Of a stretch of 38,027 bases of DNA, positions 15,956 to 25,008 are shown in pieces; positions within the stretch are counted from its first letter, which is position 1, and each line of letters opens with the position of its first letter. The translations under genes and the position numbers were made by a program. The notes below the pieces were generated by a model. That model made no database searches and was not told where the DNA came from. It saw nothing but the letters and a program-made list of their open reading frames with translations. The stretch is from Deltaproteobacteria bacterium (GTDB lineage: Bacteria; Myxococcota_A; Polyangia; Polyangiales; Sandaracinaceae), in the NCBI GenBank assembly GCA_017303575.1, contig JAFLCL010000055.1, positions 1 to 38,027 of the forward strand, read 5' to 3'.

Positions 15956-17052
15956 GCCTCGTTCTTCGCCGTTGCCGACGCGGACCGCAAGGGCCCCCGC
16001 AGCCACGGCATCCATCGGCGCTCGATCGGCGGCCACACGCGCGCCCACCCGAGTGCCACGCCCGCGCTCAGCGCGAGCATCGCAGCGGCGAGCGCGAACG
16101 AGGCTTCGAGCGAGAGCGCGTGCGGCCACACGCGCGCTGGGCCGACCGCTGCCGCGAACAGCACGAGGAGATGAACGACGTAGAGCGTGAGCGTCTCGCC
16201 CGCGAGCGTCGTGCCCCACGCGGGGAGATCCCATCGTGACCCGATCGCCGCCAGCACGGACGCAGCCCCCAGCACCGCACCGGTGCGCGCGAGCAGCACC
16301 GCCGGATGCGACGACCAGCTCTCCGCGGTGGGCGCGCTCCACGCGTCGCACGCGGCCGACACGACGAGAGCGACCACGGAGGCGCCCGCGAGGCGCATCA
16401 CCATCGTCCCCGGCGCCGTGCGAGCGCCGTCGGGGATCGTGATGCGTGCGACGCCGAGACCCACGAGCACGTAGAACGCCCATGGAATCAAGGGAAAGAG
16501 CGATCCGCCGTCCTCGTCGATCCAGCCGAGCGCGTAGCGAGCGAGGCCGGTGTGATCGCTCGCCGCGAACGCGCCTTCGATCGGCCGCGCCGACACCAGG
16601 ACCGCGAAGGCGAGGCACGTCGCGAGCGCCACGACGTGCGACGGGCGAGGCAACCACGTCACGACCACATCGAGGAAGAGGAGGCTCGCGCCCACACACT
16701 GGAGTACGTCGATCACCCAGGGCGCATCGAACGCGTGGAGCAGTGTCCCGAGCACGATCAGCCACACGGAGCGGATGACGCGACGACGACGCGCACCCTC
16801 CCGCGCGCGCAAGGCGACGTACGCAGCCTCGTCGTCGAGCCGCGTCGCGAGCGCGTACGAGATGCCGCTCGTGACGAGGAACGCCGGCGCCGTCAGGCCG
16901 CGTAGCTGGGTCCAGGTGGCGAACCACCCGCTCGCTCGCGCTCCGTCCTCCACCACGGCATCGACCGTGTGGCCGACGATCATCTGGAGCGCAGCGAGGA
17001 GCCGGAGCCAGTCGACGAACGCGACGCGCGAGCGCGAGGTCCCCTCGCTCAC
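15952..17052 (-). CDS. DUF1624/HGSNAT-like membrane acyltransferase
   Basis: A 366-residue polytopic membrane protein (about ten hydrophobic segments). It begins with the cytosolic signature RVAFVDWLRLLAALQMIVGH, where the His near residue 28 matches the conserved His of heparan-alpha-glucosaminide N-acetyltransferase-like (DUF1624/YeiB-type) proteins. LTAPAFLVTSGISYALATRL follows. Such proteins move acyl groups across the membrane onto sugars or other acceptors; the substrate here is unknown. GTG 17052 is selected because it overlaps the kinase stop by 4 nt (GTGA); the frame is open farther upstream but would run deep into the kinase gene. The C terminus overlaps the ADP-ribosylglycohydrolase start by 4 nt. 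Confidence 0.72.
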   Translation of the reverse strand: MSEGTSRSRVAFVDWLRLLAALQMIVGHTVDAVVEDGARASGWFATWTQLRGLTAPAFLVTSGISYALATRLDDEAAYVALRAREGARRRRVIRSVWLIVLGTLLHAFDAPWVIDVLQCVGASLLFLDVVVTWLPRPSHVVALATCLAFAVLVSARPIEGAFAASDHTGLARYALGWIDEDGGSLFPLIPWAFYVLVGLGVARITIPDGARTAPGTMVMRLAGASVVALVVSAACDAWSAPTAESWSSHPAVLLARTGAVLGAASVLAAIGSRWDLPAWGTTLAGETLTLYVVHLLVLFAAAVGPARVWPHALSLEASFALAAAMLALSAGVALGWARVWPPIERRWMPWLRGPLRSASATAKNEA

Positions 17053-18317
17053 GAGCTCGACTCGATGCCCCGTCGCACCTCGTCGAGCGAGGGACGCGAC
17101 GCTGGATCGCTCGCGCGCATGGCCGCCAGCAACGGCGCGAGCTTGGGAGGCCGCGGGGCCGCGCCGGTCCACCCGAGCATCTCCTCGAGCGACACGCCGA
17201 GCGCATGGACGTCCATCGCGAACGTCGCTGGATCTCCGCGCCGTTGCTCCGCGGGCATGTAGCCGGTGGTGCCCTCGCCGCCTCCGACCGTTCCGACGCC
17301 CGACGATCCGCCCACCGCCGCGGCGAGACCGAAGTCCGTGAGCACCACGCGCTCGCGTCGCAGGAGCAGGTTCGAGGGCTTGAGATCACGGTGCACGAGC
17401 CCGCGCGCGTGGAGCCACGCGAGGGTCTCGGTGAGCGAGCGGGACCACGCGAGCACGCGCGCGATCGCCAGCTCACCCTCGCGCGACGAGTCCTTCACCG
17501 AGCCGTCCGTCAGCTCCATCGCGATCGCGAACAGCTCGAGGTCCGCGTCGAGCACGCGCACGATGCCCGGATGCTCGAGCGTCGCAGGCACCTTGGCCTC
17601 GTGGAGCAGGCGCTCGCGATCGGCGCGACCGCGGCGGTGATAGACCTTGAGCGCGACCTCGCGCTCGAGCGTCACGTCGCGCGCGAGGAACACCGTGCCC
17701 GCGCCACCACGCCCGAGCTCTCGCACCACGCGGTAGCGCCCGCGCGTGAGCGCGCCTTCGGCCATGACCGTCGCGCCCGCGTCGGCCGCGCGGCGAAGCG
17801 TTCCGCCGCGGAGCTGCGTGACGCGCTCGCGCGCTCGTGGATAGCTCACGTCGCGCGCGAGCACGCGCTCCCAGAGCACGCGCGCAGCGTCGGGATCGTT
17901 GCGGCGCTCGGCGACGTCCGCCCGACGCGCCCACGCCTCGAGCACCAGCGCCTCGGGGACCTCTGCGCCCTCGGGCATGCGCGAGAGCACGGCCTCCACC
18001 CCCTCGTCGTCGCCGCGCGCATCGAGCGTGCGCGCCAGGCGAACGCGGAGCGCGGGAAGCGCCGCGCTCACCAGCGATCGCCGGGCCTCGAGGATGGCGC
18101 GCGCTTCGCCCAGCTCGACGAGCACCTGCTCGTAGGCCCGGATCGCGCTGGCGTCGTCGAGCGCGTTCGCGAGGGCGCGCACGGACTCCGGATCGAGCGC
18201 GACAGGCGCCGTGACAGCATCGACCGTCGCCTTCTCGGGCTTCGGCGTCTGGGGTGCTGGCTCCGGTTCGCCCCCGTCGCCTCCGAGCCAGCCGCGCACT
18301 CGGCTCCACACGCTCAT
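17049..18317 (-). CDS. Hanks-type Ser/Thr protein kinase with N-terminal helical domain
   Basis: A 422-residue soluble kinase. Residues 1-180 have a Pro/Glu-rich start and TPR-like helices (DASAIRAYEQVLVELGEARA, DPDAARVLWERVLARD). The kinase domain covers about 190-420: Gly loop LGRGGAGTVFLA (201-212), VALKVY with Lys224, HRDLKPSNLLL with Asp311, DFGLAA (328-333) and GTTGYMPAEQ as the activation-segment end. No transmembrane helix or PASTA domain is present, so it acts in the cytosol. It overlaps the FHA gene by 4 nt upstream (ATGA) and the acyltransferase by 4 nt downstream. The FHA partner is a plausible phosphothreonine reader or substrate of this kinase. Confidence 0.9.
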   Translation of the reverse strand: MSVWSRVRGWLGGDGGEPEPAPQTPKPEKATVDAVTAPVALDPESVRALANALDDASAIRAYEQVLVELGEARAILEARRSLVSAALPALRVRLARTLDARGDDEGVEAVLSRMPEGAEVPEALVLEAWARRADVAERRNDPDAARVLWERVLARDVSYPRARERVTQLRGGTLRRAADAGATVMAEGALTRGRYRVVRELGRGGAGTVFLARDVTLEREVALKVYHRRGRADRERLLHEAKVPATLEHPGIVRVLDADLELFAIAMELTDGSVKDSSREGELAIARVLAWSRSLTETLAWLHARGLVHRDLKPSNLLLRRERVVLTDFGLAAAVGGSSGVGTVGGGEGTTGYMPAEQRRGDPATFAMDVHALGVSLEEMLGWTGAAPRPPKLAPLLAAMRASDPASRPSLDEVRRGIESSS

Positions 18318-19510
18318 GGCGCGACCTCGACGCGCACCTCGCCGATCACCAACACGTCACCGCGCAGGAGATCGATGCGTCCCTGCACGCGCCGGCCGCT
18401 CGTCGCCCCTTCGGGGATGAGCTCCGCGGACTCGCCGAGCGGCGTGATCACCGCGCCCTCGCGATCGAGCTCGATCGTCGCGCTCGCGCCGGGCACCGCG
18501 AGCACGCACACACCGTCGGAGGCGCTCGCGCCGAGCACGTGGAGGAGGCCGCGGTCGAGCCCCTTCTGCACCTCGAGCTCGATGCCCTCGCCCGCGGGCC
18601 GGACCGTGATGCTCACGTCGTCGCCCAGGCCGAGCTCGAGCGTGCCCTCGATCGGAAGCGCCCCGGCGAGCGGCATCCCGGAGACCAACGTGCCGTTGCG
18701 ACTGCCCAGATCACGCACCACGAATCGCCCCGATTCCTGGGCGATCTCCGCGTGCCTTCGAGAGACGGACGTACCTCGCACCACGACCTCGGCGTCGCTC
18801 CGACCGATCACGGCGGGCAGCGCTCGCGAGAACGCCACGCGCTTGCCCCCGACGAGCAGCGTGATGGGCGCCACGAGCCAGCGCTCCTCGAGCCGCCGCA
18901 ACATCTGACGCATGCCCGCGTCCTCGGGCGCGAGCGACACGACCTCGCGCAGGCTCGCGCGTGCCGCGCGACGATCGCCGAGCGCCAGCGCCAGCTCGTG
19001 CTCCGACACGAGGCGGCGGATGCGCGCCTCCTTCGCGTCGACGGCGTTCGTCTCGGCCAGCAACGTCTCGAGCCTGTCGACCTCACCGCCGAGCTCGAGG
19101 CACCGCGCCGCGTCGCTCTTCTGGCCGAGCAGCTCGAACGCGTCCGCGGCCTCCGCGTACTTGTTCGAGCGCTCGAGGCGCTCGGCCGCATCGGCCACGC
19201 GCCGCCGCTCCTCGGGGCTCGCCACGCCCCGCACCCTCGCCTCTTCGAGGATCGCGCGCCCGATCTTGATCTCGACCGCCTTGCGCTCGTCGAGCGCGAT
19301 GTCCGGATAGAACGAGAGCGCGTCCAGCCACGCCGCGATCCGCTCCTCGTGGTCCGTCGCCTTGTCGCCTGCGTGCGCCAGACAGCGGCCCGCGTCCACG
19401 CGCTCGCCCATCGCGGCATAGAGCGCCGCGGCGTCTCGGTGACGTCCTTCGGCCTCGGCGGCGCGGGCTCGACGCACACGACCATCGAAGAGGTCGCGGA
19501 AGAAGCTCAT
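18314..19510 (-). CDS. FHA domain protein with N-terminal TPR-like repeats
   Basis: A 398-residue protein. Residues 1-205 are helical repeats of TPR type (HRDAAALYAAMGERVDAGRC, NKYAEAADAFELLGQKSDAA). An FHA phosphothreonine-binding domain covers about 213-305, with VIGRSDAEVVVRGTSVSRRH carrying the conserved GR, S and RRH, and DLGSRNGTLVSG the NG pair. A further beta-rich region (310-398) ends LLRGDVLVIGEVRVEVAP and might be a second, degenerate FHA-like fold. GGAG lies about 8 nt before the ATG. It heads the four-gene chain and would supply recognition of phosphorylated partners for the kinase encoded next. Confidence 0.88.
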   Translation of the reverse strand: MSFFRDLFDGRVRRARAAEAEGRHRDAAALYAAMGERVDAGRCLAHAGDKATDHEERIAAWLDALSFYPDIALDERKAVEIKIGRAILEEARVRGVASPEERRRVADAAERLERSNKYAEAADAFELLGQKSDAARCLELGGEVDRLETLLAETNAVDAKEARIRRLVSEHELALALGDRRAARASLREVVSLAPEDAGMRQMLRRLEERWLVAPITLLVGGKRVAFSRALPAVIGRSDAEVVVRGTSVSRRHAEIAQESGRFVVRDLGSRNGTLVSGMPLAGALPIEGTLELGLGDDVSITVRPAGEGIELEVQKGLDRGLLHVLGASASDGVCVLAVPGASATIELDREGAVITPLGESAELIPEGATSGRRVQGRIDLLRGDVLVIGEVRVEVAP

Positions 19511-19706
19511 CGGCCTGCTCCCAGGACGAGGCGCGCTCGGTCAGGAGCCCCCTCGTGCTCGATTGACGCGGGGGCGGGTTTTTGCGGACGATGGGCGCCT
19601 CGCAGGCTGCCCCCCGAGGGCTCGTGTTCCGAAGGTTCGTGCACGCGGCGCGATGTTCGCGCCGTTCTGCCACGAGATTCAACGCCTGCGTTCTGGAGAC
19701 GAAGCA

Positions 19707-21413
<1,707 letters not shown>

Positions 21414-21426
21414 GCGGAGGCGGTGG

Positions 21427-21795
21427 CTAGGGCCTGAGCACCATCAGGATCACGCACACCACGAGCGGGACGATCGCGAGCGCTGCGGTCGTCCCGCTTC
21501 GTCGTCCGTCCTTCGCCGTCGCGAACAAGACGACGTTCACGGAGAAGATGGAGAGCGCCATCGCGCCCACGATCCAGAGCGAGAGCGCCGAGACCTGGCG
21601 CGCCCACACGAGCACGAAGCCGAGCACCCATGTGAGCCCGAAGCACGGGCCCGCGAGGACGTAGGCGGCGCGCTGTCGATCCTCGAGCCGCTCGGGGAGG
21701 AACGCGCCGATGGTGCCCGCGAAGTAGCCCGCGACCGCGAGGATCTTGGCGATCTCGAGCCACTGGTGCGCCCACGCGGGGAGCGCCGGATCCAT
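21427..21795 (-). CDS. Small four-helix membrane protein downstream of the CPBP protease
   Basis: A 122-residue protein with four hydrophobic helices: IAKILAVAGYFAGTIGAFLP, VLAGPCFGLTWVLGFVLVWA, LSLWIVGAMALSIFSVNVVL and AALAIVPLVVCVILMVL. No family recognised. Its ATG shares one base with the stop of the CPBP gene (TGATG at 21793-21797), so translation is coupled and the two proteins may act together. It converges with pilB at a distance of 13 nt. Confidence 0.65.
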   Translation of the reverse strand: MDPALPAWAHQWLEIAKILAVAGYFAGTIGAFLPERLEDRQRAAYVLAGPCFGLTWVLGFVLVWARQVSALSLWIVGAMALSIFSVNVVLFATAKDGRRSGTTAALAIVPLVVCVILMVLRP

Positions 21796-23102
21796 CAGAG
21801 CGCTCCGACGATCACGCCCGCCGCCGTGAGCGCGGAGATGGAGAGGAGCGCGTTGTAGACGAGGTGCGCGAGCGCGGGAACGAGCGTCGAGCCCGAGAGC
21901 ATGCGGAGCAGCGTGAACACGAAGCCGGCGGCGGTCACCGCGAGCAGGCCGCCCCAGTTGCCCCATGCCTGCTGTAGGTGCGCCAGCGCGAAGAGGCCCC
22001 ACGCGAACGTGAAGGCGAGCGCGCGGCGGCCTCCCCAGCGACCGTCGTCGATCGCACCGAACACGAAGCCGCGGAAGAACACCTCCTCGGCGATGGGCGC
22101 GATCACCGCGAGCGCACCGAACGAGAGCAGGCCGCTCGGCCACGACACGAACGCCTCGATGGGGGCCTCGCCCGTGGCCTCGACGTTCGAGAGCGCCCAG
22201 ATCGCGAACGTGCGCATGACGAGGCCGACGATGGGCGCCGACACGAAGAACACGACCGTCATCCACAGCGCGCGGGGCCGCACGAGCGCGAGCCGCGTCG
22301 TGCTGCCGCCCAGGAGCGCCCACGCGAGCAGCACCTCCACGAGCGCGAGCGAGAGGCCCGCGACGAGCCCGTACGTCGAGCCGCCCGGCAGCACGAACGG
22401 CGTCGCGATCCCCGCGAGCACCACCAGCACCGTCCCGAGCGCCACGAGCGCGAGCGCGCTGATCACTGGGGCTCGACGCGCGGCGCGGCGCGCGCGCACA
22501 CGCAGCACCCGCACGAAGCGTGGGGCGCTCGTCCGCCCCTTCGCGTCGGGCGCGCGCATCGCGAGCACCACGACGAGCGACAGCGCGAGGCCCAGCACGC
22601 CGAGCACAGCGTTGCGCTCCGTCGGCCCGAGCGCGCGACGCGCGAGGATGCGCGCTCGCACACGCGTGTCGGGCGGCGTGCCCGAGACGCGCAGCACCAT
22701 CACGTACTCACCGGCGACCTCGAGCGTGCCGCGCCCGATCTCGAGGCACGCGCCGGACTGGCTCGTCCGTGCCCGTGCGCGCGCGGCGGCATCGAGCGTC
22801 GTGTCGATCGCCACCTCGTCCCCCACGCGGATCTGAACGCGGATCGCCTCGGCCCACCCATCGGCCATCGCGTCGCCCGAGCAGAGCTCGAACACAGCGT
22901 CCTCCCCTGCGTCGAGCGAGGCGCGCGCGAGCTCCACGTCCTGTCCATCGCCGACCGTCGCGAGCGCGACCACCGCACCGCGCTCCTCGAGCTCACGCGA
23001 CTCGAGCGCCGCGATGCGCGTGAGGATCACCGAGAGGGTCGCCGCGATCGCCACGCCCACGAGCGCGAGGAGCCCAGTGATGAGGAGTGCGCCGCGTGAC
23101 AC
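21795..23102 (-). CDS. CPBP-family glutamic intramembrane protease with extra N-terminal domain (candidate myxosortase)
   Basis: A 435-residue membrane protease of the CPBP/Rce1 (type II CAAX) family. The C-terminal core has the three catalytic motifs: EEVFFRGF (E339, E340, R344), FALAHLQQ (F371, H375) and HLVYN (H413, N417). The N terminus is unusual: one helix (5-30), a soluble, probably periplasmic domain (about 33-155) with Cys74 and Cys119, then another helix and a very basic loop (VLRVRARRAARR) before the core. Myxosortases, the predicted proteases of MYXO-CTERM tails, are CPBP-core enzymes with lineage-specific N-terminal domains, and two MYXO-CTERM proteins are in this window. That assignment is inference. 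Start is GTG 23102, with TAGAGT 9 nt upstream. The next gene overlaps by one base. Confidence 0.85.
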   Translation of the reverse strand: MSRGALLITGLLALVGVAIAATLSVILTRIAALESRELEERGAVVALATVGDGQDVELARASLDAGEDAVFELCSGDAMADGWAEAIRVQIRVGDEVAIDTTLDAAARARARTSQSGACLEIGRGTLEVAGEYVMVLRVSGTPPDTRVRARILARRALGPTERNAVLGVLGLALSLVVVLAMRAPDAKGRTSAPRFVRVLRVRARRAARRAPVISALALVALGTVLVVLAGIATPFVLPGGSTYGLVAGLSLALVEVLLAWALLGGSTTRLALVRPRALWMTVVFFVSAPIVGLVMRTFAIWALSNVEATGEAPIEAFVSWPSGLLSFGALAVIAPIAEEVFFRGFVFGAIDDGRWGGRRALAFTFAWGLFALAHLQQAWGNWGGLLAVTAAGFVFTLLRMLSGSTLVPALAHLVYNALLSISALTAAGVIVGAL

Positions 23103-23111
23103 GCGGGCCGG

Positions 23112-23117
23112 ACTCTA
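23112..23117 (-). promoter_or_regulatory. -10-like TAGAGT box of the CPBP gene
   Basis: On the minus strand TAGAGT lies 9 nt before the GTG start; no Shine-Dalgarno is seen. No good -35 at 16-18 nt. Confidence 0.3.
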
Positions 23118-23265
23118 CACGGCGACGTGAGTTGGCACGCTTTCGATCACGTACGATCGCGATCGTGCTCGGCTCGCGCGATCTGTCGGAGCGGGTGAAA
23201 CCAGGGCGTTTGACGCCCCCCCGCACCGCACGGCGAACTTCTTTCGTTTCACGATCTCTCTGTGA

Positions 23266-23303
23266 TCACGTCACGTTGAACGGCGATCTTGTCCGTGACG
23301 TGA
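23266..23303. promoter_or_regulatory. Perfect 10-bp inverted repeat, candidate operator
   Basis: TCACGTCACG (23266-23275) and CGTGACGTGA (23294-23303) are perfect reverse complements separated by 18 nt. They lie 67 nt upstream of the start of the 92-residue gene and 32 nt upstream of its putative -35. A further copy of the half-site core (CGTGACC) follows at 23309-23315. The spacing fits a dimeric regulator; a terminator is unlikely because the loop is long and no gene ends here. Confidence 0.5.
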
Positions 23304-23334
23304 CAATCCGTGACCACACACCGCACGTCATCCG

Positions 23335-23363
23335 TTGTCGTGCGCCGAGCGCTCTGTTAGATC
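23335..23363 (+). promoter_or_regulatory. Promoter TTGTCG-N17-TAGATC of the 92-residue gene
   Basis: TTGTCG (23335-23340) and TAGATC (23358-23363) are spaced 17 nt. The ATG starts 7 nt after the -10 box, so transcription would begin at or next to the start codon (leaderless). Confidence 0.4.
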
Positions 23364-23370
23364 GCGGCTC

Positions 23371-23649
23371 ATGCGTATCTCGAACTCGTTCTCCGAAGGC
23401 GAAATCCAGGTCCTCGACTTCATCCTCACGACGCTCCTGCGTGGTGGGACGCCGGCGATGGCCGTGCGCAGCAAGGACTTCGCGTCGGTGTGCCGCAAGG
23501 TCCAGGCGATGAAGACGAAGGCGGGCGACATCCGCGAGGGTCGCATCGGCCCCAAGCGCGTCCCCGACAAGTCGTCGGTCGGCCTCATCGACGCGCCGGA
23601 CGCGGCCGAGGAGTCGATGGACGACGAGGGTCTGAGCGAGGTGGGCTGA
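23371..23649 (+). CDS. Conserved-looking small protein of unknown function
   Basis: A 92-residue cytosolic protein. The first half, SNSFSEGEIQVLDFILTTLL followed by RGGTPAMAVRSKDFASVCRK, looks like a folded helical domain; the second half is charged and flexible, ending in an acidic tail (DAAEESMDDEGLSEVG). I recall similar FSEGE-x-QVLDFILTTLLRG proteins in myxobacteria but know no function. The start at 23371 rather than 23335 follows from the -10 box at 23358-23363. It lies 60 nt upstream of pyrC, which has its own promoter. The perfect inverted repeat upstream suggests regulation. Confidence 0.65.
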   Translation: MRISNSFSEGEIQVLDFILTTLLRGGTPAMAVRSKDFASVCRKVQAMKTKAGDIREGRIGPKRVPDKSSVGLIDAPDAAEESMDDEGLSEVG

Positions 23650-23671
23650 CGCCGTGTGCGGGCCTCGTCGC

Positions 23672-23700
23672 TTGACGCATCCCGCACGCTCCGTTACCCA
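23672..23700 (+). promoter_or_regulatory. Promoter of pyrC: TTGACG-N17-TACCCA
   Basis: TTGACG (23672-23677), 17 nt, TACCCA (23695-23700). It matches the rnz promoter base for base at the -35, at CCGTTACCC and in spacing. The ATG of pyrC follows after 9 nt without a Shine-Dalgarno. Confidence 0.6.
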
Positions 23701-23709
23701 CGCGCCCCG

Positions 23710-25008
23710 ATGTTGATCCTCGAGAAGGGCCGCGTCCTCGATCCCTCGCGCGGGCTCGACGAGGTGGCCGACGTCGTCGTCGAGAACGGGCGCATCGCCG
23801 AGGTCGGTCGCGGCGCAGGAGATCGGTACCCGAAGAACGAAGCGGTCCGTCGCATCGATGCGTCGGGCCGCTGGGTCGTTCCGGGCTTCATCGATCTGCA
23901 CGTGCACTTCCGCGAGCCGGGCCAGGAGTACAAGGAGGACATCGCGTCCGGCCTTCGTGCTGCGGCCGCGGGCGGCTACGTCGCCGTGTGCCCGATGCCG
24001 AACACGCGCCCGGTGAACGACAACCGCGCGATCACCGAGCAGATGCGGGCGCGCGCGAAGGAAGCGGGCGGCCCCCGCCTCCATCCGTTCGGCGCGATCA
24101 CGATCGGCAGCAAGGGCGAGACGCTGACCGAGATGGCCGACATGCGCGACGCGGGCGCGATCGGCGTGAGCGACGACGGCGTGTGCGTGATGAACGCGGC
24201 CGTCATGCGCCGCGCGCTCGAGTACGCCAAGACGTTCGACCTCCTGGTCTCGCAGCACTGCGAGGATCACCACCTCACCGCAGGCGCGCAGATGCACGAG
24301 GGCGCGGTCTCGACGTCGCTCGGCCTGCGCGGCTGGCCGCGTGAGGGCGAGGACGTGATCGTCGCGCGCGACATCATCCTCAACGAGCGCATCGGCGCGC
24401 GCTACCACGTGGCGCACATCTCGACGCTCGGCGCCGCGCGGCTCGTGCGCGAGGCGAAGTCGCGAGGTCTCTCGGTCACCGCCGAGGTCACGCCGCACCA
24501 CCTCTTGCTCACCGATCGCGAGCTCATCGGGTACCGCACCTTCTGCAAGGTCACCCCCCCGCTCCGTGAAGACGAAGACATCGAGGCGATGCGCGAGGCC
24601 CTGCGCGACGGAACGATCGACTGCATCGCCACCGATCACGCGCCGCACAGCTCGCTCGAGAAGGACTGCGAGCTCTCGGCTGCCTCGCCGGGGATGATCG
24701 GGCTCGAGACCACCATCCCGCTCTTGCTCGGGCTCGTCCGCGATGGCGTCTTGAGCCCGCTTCGCTTCGTCGAGGTGATGAGCACGGCCGCGGCGCGCGT
24801 GGGTCGCCTGCCCGGCGGCACGCTGAAGATCGGCGAAGCGGCAGACCTCACCATCCTCGATCCGTCGCTGCGATGGACCGTCTCGCGCGAGACGATCCTC
24901 AGCAAGCAGCTCAACTCGCCTTGGCTCGGCAAGGAGCTCGTCGGCGCGTGCACGCACACCATCGTCGATGGACAGGTCGTGTTCGCGCGTCAGGAGAACG
25001 CACGATGA
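23710..25008 (+). CDS. pyrC: Dihydroorotase (type I)
   Basis: Zinc amidohydrolase of pyrimidine synthesis that converts carbamoyl aspartate to dihydroorotate. The 432-residue length is that of the long, type I enzymes. The metal motif is PGFIDLHVHFREPGQEYKED with H64 and H66. Further signatures are CPMPNTRPVNDN, LVSQHCEDHHLT, YHVAHISTLGAARLV, VTPHHLLLTD, the catalytic Asp in DCIATDHAPHSSLEK, and ADLTILDPSLRWTV at the C terminus. ATG 23710 fits the family, and the promoter ends 9 nt before it. The stop overlaps the carA start by 4 nt (ATGA), placing two pyrimidine genes in one operon. An active-site-dead homologue partnering with PyrB is excluded by the intact HxH and Asp motifs. Confidence 0.95.
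   Translation: MLILEKGRVLDPSRGLDEVADVVVENGRIAEVGRGAGDRYPKNEAVRRIDASGRWVVPGFIDLHVHFREPGQEYKEDIASGLRAAAAGGYVAVCPMPNTRPVNDNRAITEQMRARAKEAGGPRLHPFGAITIGSKGETLTEMADMRDAGAIGVSDDGVCVMNAAVMRRALEYAKTFDLLVSQHCEDHHLTAGAQMHEGAVSTSLGLRGWPREGEDVIVARDIILNERIGARYHVAHISTLGAARLVREAKSRGLSVTAEVTPHHLLLTDRELIGYRTFCKVTPPLREDEDIEAMREALRDGTIDCIATDHAPHSSLEKDCELSAASPGMIGLETTIPLLLGLVRDGVLSPLRFVEVMSTAAARVGRLPGGTLKIGEAADLTILDPSLRWTVSRETILSKQLNSPWLGKELVGACTHTIVDGQVVFARQENAR

Noticed and set aside
15952..17476. Fusion of the ADP-ribosylglycohydrolase with a long upstream extension
   Set aside because: The frame stays open upstream, but those residues are a shadow of the acyltransferase and kinase genes; the family start is at 15955 with a 4-nt overlap.
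19560..19706. Sigma-54 promoter before pilB
   Set aside because: A GG/TTGC-like pairing around GGGGCGGGTTTTTGC matches only a few consensus positions.
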